NCBI GenBank assembly: GCA_022840285.1
Contig: JALHIE010000075.1
Span: forward strand, 1-33,126
DNA length: 33,126 nt
Reading direction: 5' to 3'
From: Porphyromonadaceae bacterium
GTDB taxonomy: Bacteria; Bacteroidota; Bacteroidia; Bacteroidales; Dysgonomonadaceae
Below, in pieces: positions 9,084 to 17,212 of this stretch (positions are counted from its first letter, which is position 1; the number at the start of each line of letters is the position of its first letter). The position numbers were made by a program, and so were the translations under genes. Below the pieces are notes generated by a model, which worked only from the letters and a program-made list of their open reading frames with translations, searched no databases and was not told the origin of the DNA.

Positions 9084-9392
9084 TTAAGGTGTAGTCACTT
9101 CGGATGAAGAGGCAAAAACAGCTGTTTTTTCGAATTTCAGTTTAACGCCATCGGCTACCTCTACCAAAAACCAGCTATCGCCAATCTCTTTTATGCGTCC
9201 GTGAATGCCGCCTGAAGTCACTACCTTGTCGCCAACTTTCATGGCTTCGCGGGCTCTCTGCACGTCTTTTTGTTTTTTCTGTTGTGGACGGATCATGAAG
9301 AAGTAGAATACGGCGATGATAGCCACCATCATCAACAACGATGTCCCCATTCCTCCTCCTGCGCCTGTAGCTGCCTGTAATAAAATATCCAT
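9084..9392 (-). CDS. yajC: Preprotein translocase accessory subunit YajC
   Basis: The protein has 102 residues. It has a short periplasmic N-terminus, one membrane helix (LLMMVAIIAVFYFFMIRPQQ) and then the diagnostic FMIRPQQKKQKDVQ. The small cytoplasmic domain has GDKVVTSGGIHGRIKEIGD. YajC associates with SecDF and the SecYEG channel and supports protein export. It is encoded 27 bases after nusB and 18 bases before ybbR, in the same operon. Confidence 0.95.
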   Translation of the reverse strand: MDILLQAATGAGGGMGTSLLMMVAIIAVFYFFMIRPQQKKQKDVQRAREAMKVGDKVVTSGGIHGRIKEIGDSWFLVEVADGVKLKFEKTAVFASSSEVTTP

Positions 9393-9419
9393 ACGAATAA
9401 TGTTTTAAAGTGTTTGAAA

Positions 9420-10346
9420 TTAATGTTTAAAAATAATATTATTTTTCCTGAGATCGGCCACAATTGCGTCTAAAATTCCGTTGACAAAGGTGCCGCTCTT
9501 GGGGGTGCTGTAAGATTTTGCAATTTCGATGTATTCGTTGAGCGATACACTGGTAGGGATCGTTTCAAAAGTATGTATCTCTGCCAACGCAATTTGCATG
9601 ACAATCATATCCATAAAAGCGATACGGTCGAAATCCCATTTTTCGCTGTGGTGCTCGATCAGCTGACGGTATTTCGTTTCATTAAGGATGGTGTCGTGAA
9701 GCAGTTTCAATGCGAATTGACGGTCTTCGTCGTCTTTAAACATCGGCAACAGGCGTTGATTTTCCCCGTTTTCCTCCGAAAATTGCCGGATGGATTTCAT
9801 TACGAAAGTCTGAACAATTTCAATATCATCGTTCCAGAAGATGCTCTCATCTTCCAAGATTTCGTCCAGTTTTTCGTTGTTGTGGATAAACTGTTTGAAG
9901 ACCTTTCGCCAAAACTCCCTGTCTTCGTTATAATTCGTTGTTGTTTCGTTGGCATATTCTGCATAAACATCGGACGTCAGAATTTCATCGAGCAGGTTTT
10001 TTACAAATACATCGTGCTCGCTCCACGACATGGGACGCTCATTCAGGTATTTATTGAACTGATGGTTTTGCGAAAGCTGCCGGATAAATTTGTTTTCGAT
10101 CAACCGGGTATTGGGATTTAAATCCTCATCCGTAGGAAGATACTTGTTTCTTTTGGCCTCTATACGTGCATCGTAAGCTTTTGTCAGCTCAACCATTAAC
10201 AGAAGAAGGTAATAATAAAGATCGTAAGATTTTTGTAGTCCGAACAGAAGTTCTTTTTCGACTGTACGTAAATCTTTATTCCTGTTCTGATACCAGGCGT
10301 AAACAATCTGTACTATCCGGGTACGAATTAAAATTCGATTAATCAT
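9420..10346 (-). CDS. nusB: NusB transcription antitermination factor, long Bacteroidota form
   Basis: The protein has 308 residues, about twice the length of E. coli NusB. The C-terminal half contains the recognisable NusB core: WDFDRIAFMDMIVMQIALAE, then TIPTSVSLNEYIEIAKSYS and SGTFVNGILDAIVADL. The N-terminal half begins MINRILIRTRIVQIVYAWYQ, a NusB-like first helix, and continues with a long, charged, mostly helical insert. This extended form is normal in Bacteroidota as far as I know. NusB with NusE (S10) binds boxA RNA and promotes rRNA antitermination. It is the first gene of the operon, about 20 bases after the predicted transcription start. Confidence 0.93.
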   Translation of the reverse strand: MINRILIRTRIVQIVYAWYQNRNKDLRTVEKELLFGLQKSYDLYYYLLLLMVELTKAYDARIEAKRNKYLPTDEDLNPNTRLIENKFIRQLSQNHQFNKYLNERPMSWSEHDVFVKNLLDEILTSDVYAEYANETTTNYNEDREFWRKVFKQFIHNNEKLDEILEDESIFWNDDIEIVQTFVMKSIRQFSEENGENQRLLPMFKDDEDRQFALKLLHDTILNETKYRQLIEHHSEKWDFDRIAFMDMIVMQIALAEIHTFETIPTSVSLNEYIEIAKSYSTPKSGTFVNGILDAIVADLRKNNIIFKH

Positions 10347-10371
10347 TTTTTAAATGAGCATTTTAAGAATG

Positions 10372-10400
10372 CAAAATTAGCTATTTTTTTGGATATGCAA
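10372..10400 (-). promoter_or_regulatory. Promoter of the nusB-yajC-ybbR-coaE operon
   Basis: On the minus strand TTG (10400-10398) is followed after 18 bases by TAATTTTG (10379-10372). The leader to ATG 10346 would be about 20 bases. Confidence 0.7.
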
Positions 10401-10441
10401 GTAAAATGGTTTTGAAAATTCAAACATTCTCTAAAATTCAT

Positions 10442-10449
10442 TATCTTTG
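10442..10449 (+). promoter_or_regulatory. -7 promoter box of the GNAT-like gene
   Basis: TATCTTTG is a perfect -7 box followed by C, the commonest form in this phylum. The start is near 10456, so ATG 10514 has a leader of about 58 bases. Confidence 0.7.
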
Positions 10450-10513
10450 CCGTTTATAGAGTTTTGTGATAATTAAACCGTCAATTATTATATACGCGAA
10501 AATTATAGAAAGT

Positions 10514-11644
10514 ATGTCAGTAGAAATCAGACAAGTAAAGGATAAAGATACGCTGAGGCAGTTTGTCCAGTTCAGTATCGATATATACGAAGGAAACGAT
10601 TTTTTTGTTCCGCCGCTCGTTTACGATGAAATTGCCACGTTGAGCCGGGATAAGAATCCGGCTTTTGAGCATTGCGACGCTGCTTATTTCTTGGCTTACC
10701 GGGAGGGAAAGATCGTGGGCAGGATTGCAGTAATGATCAACCATAAAGCGAACAATGTCTGGAACGAAAAGAACGCCCGTTTTGGTTTTGTAGATTTCAT
10801 TGATGACCCGGAAGTAGTGGACGCGCTTTTTCAGGAAGCCGAAAAATGGGCCCGTTTTCGCGGTATGGAAAAGTTGCACGGGCCTATGGGGTTCACCGAT
10901 TTCGATTACGAGGGCTTGCTGATCGATGGTTTTGATCAGATAGGTACCATGCAAACCATCTACAATTATCCTTACTATGTTGATCATATTGAAAGATTGG
11001 GCTATAAAAAGGACCAGGACTGGTATGAGTTTCTGATTTCGATCCCTAAAGAGGTTCCGGAACGGTTTGTTCGTGTTGCTGAAATAGTAAAAAAACGCTT
11101 CCGGTTAAATGTTGTCAAGCTTGAAAGTAAAAAGGATGTTTGGCCCTATGCACACGAGATATTCGAATTATTAAACCGTTCCTACAAAGATTTATACGGT
11201 TTTGTTCCGTTGTCGAAAGCGCAGATCGACTACTACGTGAACATGTATATTCCCATGCTGCGGTTGAATTTCCTGTCGCTCGTGCTGCGTGAAGAAGATA
11301 ACAAGCTTGTGGGGGTGGGAATCGGATTGCCCAGTTTGGCAAAAGCGCTGCAGAAATCGGGTGGAAAATTCCTTCCTACCGGGTGGTACCATTTATACCG
11401 GGCATTGAAAGGGAATGACAATAAAGTGCTCGACTTGCTGCTTATCGGCGTTGATCCTGAATACCAGGGTAAAGGTGTGAATGCGCTTATTTTTAGTCAG
11501 TTTATCCCCGAAGCCGTCCGGTTGGGGTTTGAATATGCGGAAAGCAATCCCGAGCTGGCAGTAAACAACAAAGTGCAATCCATGTGGGACGACCTGGAGG
11601 CGAAGCATCACAAAACGCGCCGTGCTTTTATAAAAGATTTGTAA
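10514..11644 (+). CDS. GNAT-like acyltransferase family protein (YghO type)
   Basis: The protein has 376 residues from ATG 10514 (MSVEIRQVKDKDTLRQFVQF). The frame opens further to GTG 10466, but that is only about 10 bases after the expected transcription start for the TATCTTTG box at 10442-10449, so the ATG is preferred. The C-terminal part has a GNAT acetyl-CoA-binding signature, LLIGVDPEYQGKGVNALIF. The N-terminal half resembles a second, degenerate GNAT lobe (YFLAYREGKIVGRIAVMIN). I recognise the family as the roughly 380-residue N-acetyltransferase-like proteins related to E. coli YghO. The substrate is unknown. It diverges from nusB and probably forms its own transcript, possibly reading into parE 66 bases downstream. 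Confidence 0.75.
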   Translation: MSVEIRQVKDKDTLRQFVQFSIDIYEGNDFFVPPLVYDEIATLSRDKNPAFEHCDAAYFLAYREGKIVGRIAVMINHKANNVWNEKNARFGFVDFIDDPEVVDALFQEAEKWARFRGMEKLHGPMGFTDFDYEGLLIDGFDQIGTMQTIYNYPYYVDHIERLGYKKDQDWYEFLISIPKEVPERFVRVAEIVKKRFRLNVVKLESKKDVWPYAHEIFELLNRSYKDLYGFVPLSKAQIDYYVNMYIPMLRLNFLSLVLREEDNKLVGVGIGLPSLAKALQKSGGKFLPTGWYHLYRALKGNDNKVLDLLLIGVDPEYQGKGVNALIFSQFIPEAVRLGFEYAESNPELAVNNKVQSMWDDLEAKHHKTRRAFIKDL

Positions 11645-11710
11645 TTACAGAGAAGAAACAAATTTGGATGTCAAGAAGCGCAGAAAAAAATTATAGGAGA
11701 GAGAGTAAAA

Positions 11711-13567
11711 GTGACTGAGTTTGAAAGAGAACAAGCGATACTGAATTATAGCGAAGAGAACATCGTGACCCTGGAGTGGCGTGAGCATATCCGCCGGCGT
11801 CCGGGGATGTATATTGGTAAACTGGGAGACGGCTCTTCGTCTGACGACGGTATATACGTGCTGCTAAAGGAGGTGATGGATAACTCCATTGACGAATACC
11901 GGATGGGTTTTGGGAAGAACATAGAGATCCGCATTGATTCCGGGAATGTGAGCGTGCGTGATTATGGGCGTGGTGTCCCGTTAGGAAAAGTACTGGATGT
12001 TTCCTCCCGAATGAATACCGGAGCCAAGTACGACTCCAAAGCATTTAAAAAATCCGTAGGATTAAACGGTGTGGGTATCAAAGCGGTAAACGCGTTATCG
12101 TCCAGGTTCCTGATTGAAAGCTTTCGGGAAGGGGAATCGAAAAGTGTCGAGTATGAGCGAGGACATGTGGTAAACGATAGCCCGCAGCAATCTTCTTCAC
12201 AAAGCAACGGAACCGTTATCGAGTTTACTCCCGACACCGATATTTTTGGGGATTATGTTTATCGCGACGAACATATCGAGCCCCTGCTTAAAAATTACGT
12301 TTTCCTGAATACGGGACTGACCATTACGTTTAACGGCAAGAAGTTTTATTCAAAAAACGGGCTCGAAGACCTGCTCAACGACAACCTGACGACCGAGATC
12401 CTTTACCCCATCATCCACCTTTACGGCGACGATATTGAAGTGGCGATCACCCATTCCAATCAGTATGGCGAGGAGTACTACTCATTTGTCAACGGTCAGC
12501 ATACCACACAAGGCGGAACGCACCTCTCCGCTTTTCGTGAGGCGACGGCCAGGGTTATCAAGGAATATTTCACCAAAAATTTCGAATACTCCGATATCCG
12601 GAACGGGATGGTGGCCGCCATCAGTGTGAAAATCGAAGAGCCGGTTTTTGAGTCGCAGACAAAAACAAAGCTCGGGTCAAAGGACATGACTCCCGACGGG
12701 GTTTCGGTCAATAAATACGTGAGCGATTTTCTGAAGAAAGAGTTGGATAACTACCTGCACAAACACCTGGAAACGGCCGATATCCTTCAGAAAAAAATAC
12801 TCGATTCCGAAAAAGAACGGAAAGCCATTGCCGGGGTAACAAAGTTAGCCCGGGAACGGGCAAAAAAAGCAAACCTGCACAACCGGAAACTGCGCGACTG
12901 TCGCATCCATTATAACGATTCAAAAGGGAATAATCTCGACGATTCCTGTATTTTCATCACGGAAGGCGATTCAGCCAGCGGTTCCATCACCAAAAGTAGA
13001 GATCCCAACCTACAAGCTGTTTTCAGTCTTCGGGGCAAGCCGTTAAACTCTTTCGGGCTGACCAAAAAAATCGTTTATGAAAACGAGGAGTTCAACCTGT
13101 TGCAAGCTGCCCTAAATATCGAGGACGGCATGGATGGATTGCGCTACAACAAGGTAATCATTGCTACCGATGCCGATACAGACGGTATGCACATTCGCCT
13201 GTTGTTGCTCACGTTTTTCCTGCAATTTTTTCCCGACCTGGTAAAAAAAGGACACGTTTATATTCTTCAAACACCCCTTTTCCGTGTGCGTAACAAAAAG
13301 AAAACCCTGTATTGCTATACGGAGGAGGAACGGCTTGCCGCCATCGAAGAGCTCGGTCCTAATCCTGAAATTACCCGATTTAAGGGTCTTGGTGAAATTT
13401 CTCCCGACGAGTTCAAGAATTTTATCGGGGAAGATATGCGGCTTGACAAGGTATCTATGCGGAAAGAAGATCTTATCAAAGAGCTTCTCGAGTTCTATAT
13501 GGGTAAGAATACTCCCGACCGGCAGACTTTTATCATAGAGAACCTGGTTGTTGAGGAGGAAGCGTAG
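11711..13567 (+). CDS. parE: DNA topoisomerase IV subunit B
   Basis: This is a type IIA topoisomerase ATPase subunit of 618 residues. The GHKL ATPase region has EVMDN (residues 54-58), DYGRGVP and GLNGVGIKAVNAL. The TOPRIM domain has EGDSASGS starting at E418 and DADTDG starting at D487. The phrases HIRRRPGMYIGKLGDGSS and DDGIYVLLKEVMDN are those of Bacteroidota ParE rather than GyrB. Its length and the absence of a GyrB-type insertion agree. With ParC it decatenates daughter chromosomes. The start is GTG 11711, with AGGAGA about 10 bases upstream; no better ATG lies before the conserved domain. parC is not in this window. The gene is followed at 40 bases by coaD. Confidence 0.92.
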   Translation: MTEFEREQAILNYSEENIVTLEWREHIRRRPGMYIGKLGDGSSSDDGIYVLLKEVMDNSIDEYRMGFGKNIEIRIDSGNVSVRDYGRGVPLGKVLDVSSRMNTGAKYDSKAFKKSVGLNGVGIKAVNALSSRFLIESFREGESKSVEYERGHVVNDSPQQSSSQSNGTVIEFTPDTDIFGDYVYRDEHIEPLLKNYVFLNTGLTITFNGKKFYSKNGLEDLLNDNLTTEILYPIIHLYGDDIEVAITHSNQYGEEYYSFVNGQHTTQGGTHLSAFREATARVIKEYFTKNFEYSDIRNGMVAAISVKIEEPVFESQTKTKLGSKDMTPDGVSVNKYVSDFLKKELDNYLHKHLETADILQKKILDSEKERKAIAGVTKLARERAKKANLHNRKLRDCRIHYNDSKGNNLDDSCIFITEGDSASGSITKSRDPNLQAVFSLRGKPLNSFGLTKKIVYENEEFNLLQAALNIEDGMDGLRYNKVIIATDADTDGMHIRLLLLTFFLQFFPDLVKKGHVYILQTPLFRVRNKKKTLYCYTEEERLAAIEELGPNPEITRFKGLGEISPDEFKNFIGEDMRLDKVSMRKEDLIKELLEFYMGKNTPDRQTFIIENLVVEEEA

Positions 13568-13607
13568 TTTGTGGAATAATTGTAGATACGATAAATAATC
13601 CCGGAAA

Positions 13608-14144
13608 ATGAACACTATAGGACCTGCCCCCTCTTCAAGTCGCCAAGCCGCCCTTTCGCCAAATCGCCCTCTTGTCAAACCGTCCCCTCCCCGGATTGCG
13701 TTATTCCCCGGCACTTTTGATCCGTTCACTATCGGACACGAGTCACTGGTACGGCGCGGGTTGGAGCTGGTCGATGAAATCGTAATTTCAATTGGCGTGA
13801 ACGAAGCTAAAAAGACCTACTTCGCCTTGGAGAAACGGATGGAGATGATCGAAAACTATTATAAGGATGAACTCCGGGTGAAAGTAGAAAGTTACGATTC
13901 GCTCACCGTGGAATTTGCCCGGAAGATGGACGCAAAATTCATATTAAGGGGAATCCGCTCGGTCAATGATTTCGAGTACGAGAAGACCATAGCCGATATG
14001 AACCGGATGATTTCGGGAATAGAAACATTTGTATTGTTTACCGAACCTGAGTTTACGCACATCAGCTCCTCCCATGTGCGTGAGTTGCTGCGTTACGGAC
14101 ACGATGTGAGCGCATTTGTTCCAAAAGGAATGATGCTTGAATAA
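13608..14144 (+). CDS. coaD: Phosphopantetheine adenylyltransferase with N-terminal extension
   Basis: The protein has 178 residues. It joins 4'-phosphopantetheine and ATP to form dephospho-CoA, the substrate of CoaE. Visible motifs are GTFDPFTIGH (residues 35-44, the nucleotidyltransferase T/HxGH motif), LRGIRSVNDFEYE and HISSSHVRELL. Homologues usually begin with Met and one or two residues before RIALFPG. Here about 28 Pro/Ser/Arg-rich residues precede it, coded by a degenerate 16-base repeat. No ATG, GTG or TTG lies in frame between 13608 and the core, so the extension is either translated or the protein starts at a rare codon. It lies between parE and the S41 protease. Confidence 0.93.
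   Translation: MNTIGPAPSSSRQAALSPNRPLVKPSPPRIALFPGTFDPFTIGHESLVRRGLELVDEIVISIGVNEAKKTYFALEKRMEMIENYYKDELRVKVESYDSLTVEFARKMDAKFILRGIRSVNDFEYEKTIADMNRMISGIETFVLFTEPEFTHISSSHVRELLRYGHDVSAFVPKGMMLE
13637..13692 (+). repeat. Degenerate 16-base tandem repeat inside coaD
   Basis: Three 16-base units lie end to end: AAGCCGCCCTTTCGCC at 13645, AAATCGCCCTCTTGTC at 13661 and AAACCGTCCCCTCCCC at 13677. They are preceded by a half unit, AAGTCGCC, at 13637. Eight of the 16 positions are identical in all three units, with mostly pyrimidine changes elsewhere. Because 16 is not a multiple of three, the encoded peptide is not itself repetitive, which points to a DNA-level repeat that happens to be read through. 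Confidence 0.7.
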
Positions 14145-14157
14145 CAACAGAATAATA

Positions 14158-15771
14158 ATGTATAAGACAGCCCTTTTTCTTGGTGTACTTCTTCTGGTAT
14201 CCACGTTGTCGTTTGGTCAATCCCGTTTATCTCCCGATGGGGTAAAGCTGGAGAGAACGCTACAGATGATAAACGGTTTATATGTCGATGACGTTGAACC
14301 ATCCCGTCTGACAGAAGTGGCCATACGAGCCATGTTGCTTGAGCTCGACCCGCATTCCTCTTACCTCAACAAAGATGAGGTGAAAGCGATGAACGAACCG
14401 CTGCAAGGCAATTTTGACGGTATCGGGATTTCATTCAACATGCTTACCGACACCCTTTATGTCATGGAGGTTATTTCCGGTGGACCTTCACAAAAGGTGG
14501 GCCTCCTGCCCGGAGACAAAATTATTTACGTGAACGATTCGCTTATTGCCGGTGTAAAGAAGGACAACCAGGATGTTATTAAGATGCTTCGCGGCCCCAA
14601 GGGCACAACCGTGGACGTGAGAGTCCTGCGTCGCGGAACTCCGCAGTTGCTGGATTTCAGAATCGTCCGCGACAAGATTCCCATTTACAGTATCGATGCC
14701 AAATACATGGTGGATCAGCATACCGGATACATCCGCTTAAGCCGTTTTGGGATCAGTTCATCCGAAGAGTTTCTCGCAGCAGAAAAAGAGTTGAAAACGA
14801 AGGGAATGAAAAACCTCATCCTCGACCTGACCGGAAACGGCGGCGGTATTTTGCAAACGGCATCGGACATTGTGGATGAATTTCTGGGTGCCGGGAAATT
14901 GGTGGTTTATACCGAAGGGAAAAACCAGCCGCGGTATGATTTACGTACAACATCGGCGGGAAGCTTCGAACAGGGAAACCTGGTTGTCCTGGTGGATGAA
15001 GGATCGGCATCGGCAAGCGAGATTGTGGCTGGAGCCGTCCAGGATTGGGACCGGGGTGTTGTGGTGGGACGCAGGACTTTCGGAAAAGGTTTGGTACAGC
15101 GCCAACTTCCGCTTCCCGATGGAACGATGATCCGGTTAACCGTTGCCCGGTATTACACACCCACAGGAAGAAGTATCCAGAAGCCGTACGAAGAAGGCAA
15201 TATCGATGAGTACAACCGCGATTTCTCCAACCGCTTACAACACGGAGAAATGTTACACGCCGACAGTATCCGCTTCCCCGATTCCTTGAAGTTCAAAACA
15301 CTCGTCAACGAGCGTACTGTCTACGGAGGGGGAGGTATCATGCCCGACTTTTTTGTGCCCATCGACACGAATGCAGTGACCCAGTTGCACCGCAACCTTG
15401 TTGGTCGGGGCATAGTCAATAAGCTCGCTATTGCCGAAGTGGACAGGAACCGTTCAAGATTGTTAAGATCTTATCCCCATGTTCAAAAATTCAAGTCGGA
15501 TTACCGGATTCCCGAATCCATGATAACCCGGATGAAAGAAATGGTAAAAGAAGAAAAAATGGAATGGAACGACGAGCAATTCCGAAAATCGGAACAATTT
15601 TTGAAATTGCAGCTTAAGGCGTTGATGGCTCGTGACCTGTTTGATTCTTCCGCCTATTTTGTTATTATTAACGACGAAAATGATATTTTCAGGGAAGGGT
15701 TACGTATCCTCAGCAATCCCAACGTTTATAACGAGCTCTTAAACGGATCGCTCCCGGTATCCCGAAAGTAG
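14158..15771 (+). CDS. Secreted S41 carboxyl-terminal processing peptidase
   Basis: The protein has 537 residues from ATG 14158. A Sec signal peptide (MYKTALFLGVLLLVSTLSFG, cut before Q21) leads to the periplasm. A PDZ domain spans roughly residues 80-165 (LPGDKIIYVNDSLI, LRGPKGTTVDVRV). The tail-specific protease domain follows, with ILDLTGNGGG, the catalytic serine S285 in EGSASASEIVAGA, and the catalytic lysine K310 in RTFGKGLVQ, 25 residues later as in Prc. Bacteroidota S41 proteases of this size usually sit after coaD, as here. They process or degrade exported proteins by recognising their C-termini. The frame is open back to TTG 14137 inside coaD, but the signal peptide fits ATG 14158. 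Confidence 0.92.
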   Translation: MYKTALFLGVLLLVSTLSFGQSRLSPDGVKLERTLQMINGLYVDDVEPSRLTEVAIRAMLLELDPHSSYLNKDEVKAMNEPLQGNFDGIGISFNMLTDTLYVMEVISGGPSQKVGLLPGDKIIYVNDSLIAGVKKDNQDVIKMLRGPKGTTVDVRVLRRGTPQLLDFRIVRDKIPIYSIDAKYMVDQHTGYIRLSRFGISSSEEFLAAEKELKTKGMKNLILDLTGNGGGILQTASDIVDEFLGAGKLVVYTEGKNQPRYDLRTTSAGSFEQGNLVVLVDEGSASASEIVAGAVQDWDRGVVVGRRTFGKGLVQRQLPLPDGTMIRLTVARYYTPTGRSIQKPYEEGNIDEYNRDFSNRLQHGEMLHADSIRFPDSLKFKTLVNERTVYGGGGIMPDFFVPIDTNAVTQLHRNLVGRGIVNKLAIAEVDRNRSRLLRSYPHVQKFKSDYRIPESMITRMKEMVKEEKMEWNDEQFRKSEQFLKLQLKALMARDLFDSSAYFVIINDENDIFREGLRILSNPNVYNELLNGSLPVSRK

Positions 15772-15848
15772 TCGATGGTGAAGACGGCTGCAATTTTTTT
15801 TAATAGCTACTTTTTTTTTCTAACGTTTACTTATAAAATCAGAAAAAG

Positions 15849-17123
15849 ATGAAATCAAATTTTTTTTTATTGTGCGCAACACTGTTTATGACAATGGTAT
15901 TTGCATCTTGTGAACCTTCCGCAAAACACAATGTGTTGACGGAAGCTGAAAGAGCCGAAGGCTGGCAACTCCTTTTCGATGGAGAAACCCTGAACGGCTG
16001 GCGCGATTACAACGGCGATTCGTTAACCGCACCGTGGTTTGCCGAAAACGGCATGATTCAGGCAAAAGGCGAGGGTGCCGATGAACACGGTTACATTGTA
16101 ACAAGCAAACTGTATGAAAACTTTGAACTGGTGTGGGATTGGAAAATCGCCGACGGCGGAAACAGCGGCGTGCTGTATCATGTGGTTGAACATCCCAAAT
16201 TTGCAGTACCGTACGTTACGGGACCGGAATATCAGTTAATCGACAACCTGGGTTTTCCCGAGCCGTTGGAAGAATGGCAGAAAACCGCAGCCGATTACGC
16301 CATGTATGTCCCCGATACGGCGAAACTCATGATTAAGCCGGCCGGAAAATGGAACACATCGAAGATCGTTTTCGATAACGGACACGTTGAACATTGGCTG
16401 AACGGTGAGAAAGTTGTCGAATTTGAAGCATGGACAGAAGATTGGTTTGCGCGTAAAAACAGCGGTAAATGGGAAAATGCTCCCGAATACGGCCTGGCTC
16501 GCAAAGGTGTTATCTGCTTGCAGGACCACGGATCTGCAGCCTGGTTCCGCAACGTGAAAATCAAAGAGCTTCCCCGAAAAACCAAAGAAGTTACTCTTTT
16601 CAACGGAGTTGATCTGGCCGGATGGGAAGCCTACGGAACCGAAAAATGGTATGTACAGGACGGATTGTTGGTTTGTGAAAGCGGTCCCGATAAACAATAC
16701 GGCTACCTGGCAACGCGCGAATATTACGATAATTTTGACCTGTCTGTTGATTTCAAGCAGGAGGCAGATGGTAATTCGGGGGTTTTCATTCGTTCATTTA
16801 TCGAGCCGGGCGCTATTGTGAACGGCTGGCAGGTTGAAGTCGCTCCCAAAGGAAACGACACAGGAGGTATTTATGAGTCTTACGGAAGGGGTTGGCTCGT
16901 GCAGATTCCTGACGAAAAAGAGGAAATCCTGAAAGTGGGCGATTGGAACACCTTACGCATTGTTGTAAATGGAGACAACGTGAAAACCTATCTCAACGGT
17001 GAGGAAATGGTGGATCTGACCGACGAAAAAATCGGGAATGCACAGGGCCGCATTGCTCTGCAAATCCATGATGGCGGCGGTATCAAAGTGCTCTGGAGAA
17101 ACCTGAAACTGCAGACACTCTAA
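15849..17123 (+). CDS. Lipoprotein with two tandem DUF1080 (3-keto-disaccharide hydrolase) domains
   Basis: The protein has 424 residues. The signal peptide ends in VFASC, making Cys21 a likely lipid anchor. Two copies of the DUF1080/3-keto-disaccharide hydrolase fold follow, at about residues 37-239 and 247-424. Paired motifs show the duplication: GWQLLFDGETLNGW against EVTLFNGVDLAGW, GNSGVLYHV against GNSGVFIRS, and GVICLQDHGSAAWFRNVKI against RIALQIHDGGGIKVLWRNLK. Members of this family are known to cleave glycosides whose C3 hydroxyl has been oxidised by a Gfo/Idh/MocA-type partner. Two such oxidoreductases are encoded 1.4 and 3.7 kb downstream. A strong terminator follows it, so it is a separate transcript from them. 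Its promoter is not clear; GCTACTTTTT near 15817 is a poor match. Confidence 0.88.
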   Translation: MKSNFFLLCATLFMTMVFASCEPSAKHNVLTEAERAEGWQLLFDGETLNGWRDYNGDSLTAPWFAENGMIQAKGEGADEHGYIVTSKLYENFELVWDWKIADGGNSGVLYHVVEHPKFAVPYVTGPEYQLIDNLGFPEPLEEWQKTAADYAMYVPDTAKLMIKPAGKWNTSKIVFDNGHVEHWLNGEKVVEFEAWTEDWFARKNSGKWENAPEYGLARKGVICLQDHGSAAWFRNVKIKELPRKTKEVTLFNGVDLAGWEAYGTEKWYVQDGLLVCESGPDKQYGYLATREYYDNFDLSVDFKQEADGNSGVFIRSFIEPGAIVNGWQVEVAPKGNDTGGIYESYGRGWLVQIPDEKEEILKVGDWNTLRIVVNGDNVKTYLNGEEMVDLTDEKIGNAQGRIALQIHDGGGIKVLWRNLKLQTL

Positions 17124-17155
17124 TCTGCGTTTACGTCTTGTTACGCCGGATATAA

Positions 17156-17194
17156 ACAAAACCCACTAAAGCCGTGTTGCTTAGTGGGTTTTGT
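17156..17194. terminator. Bidirectional terminator between convergent genes
   Basis: A perfect 14-base-pair hairpin, ACAAAACCCACTAA (17156-17169) and TTAGTGGGTTTTGT (17181-17194), encloses an 11-base loop. The A-rich and T-rich ends of the arms give a T-rich tail on either strand. It serves the DUF1080 gene ending at 17123 and the oppositely directed DHOD-like gene ending at 17213. Confidence 0.9.
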
Positions 17195-17212
17195 TGTATG
17201 AATACAGGAGGA

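Noticed and set aside
13637..13692. Short repeats in coaD as a CRISPR fragment
   Set aside because: The units are contiguous with no spacers, degenerate and only 16 bases long.
13112..13729. 205-codon minus-strand frame across parE and coaD
   Set aside because: It is antisense to two well-supported genes, and its peptide shows no family features; it is a codon-bias shadow.
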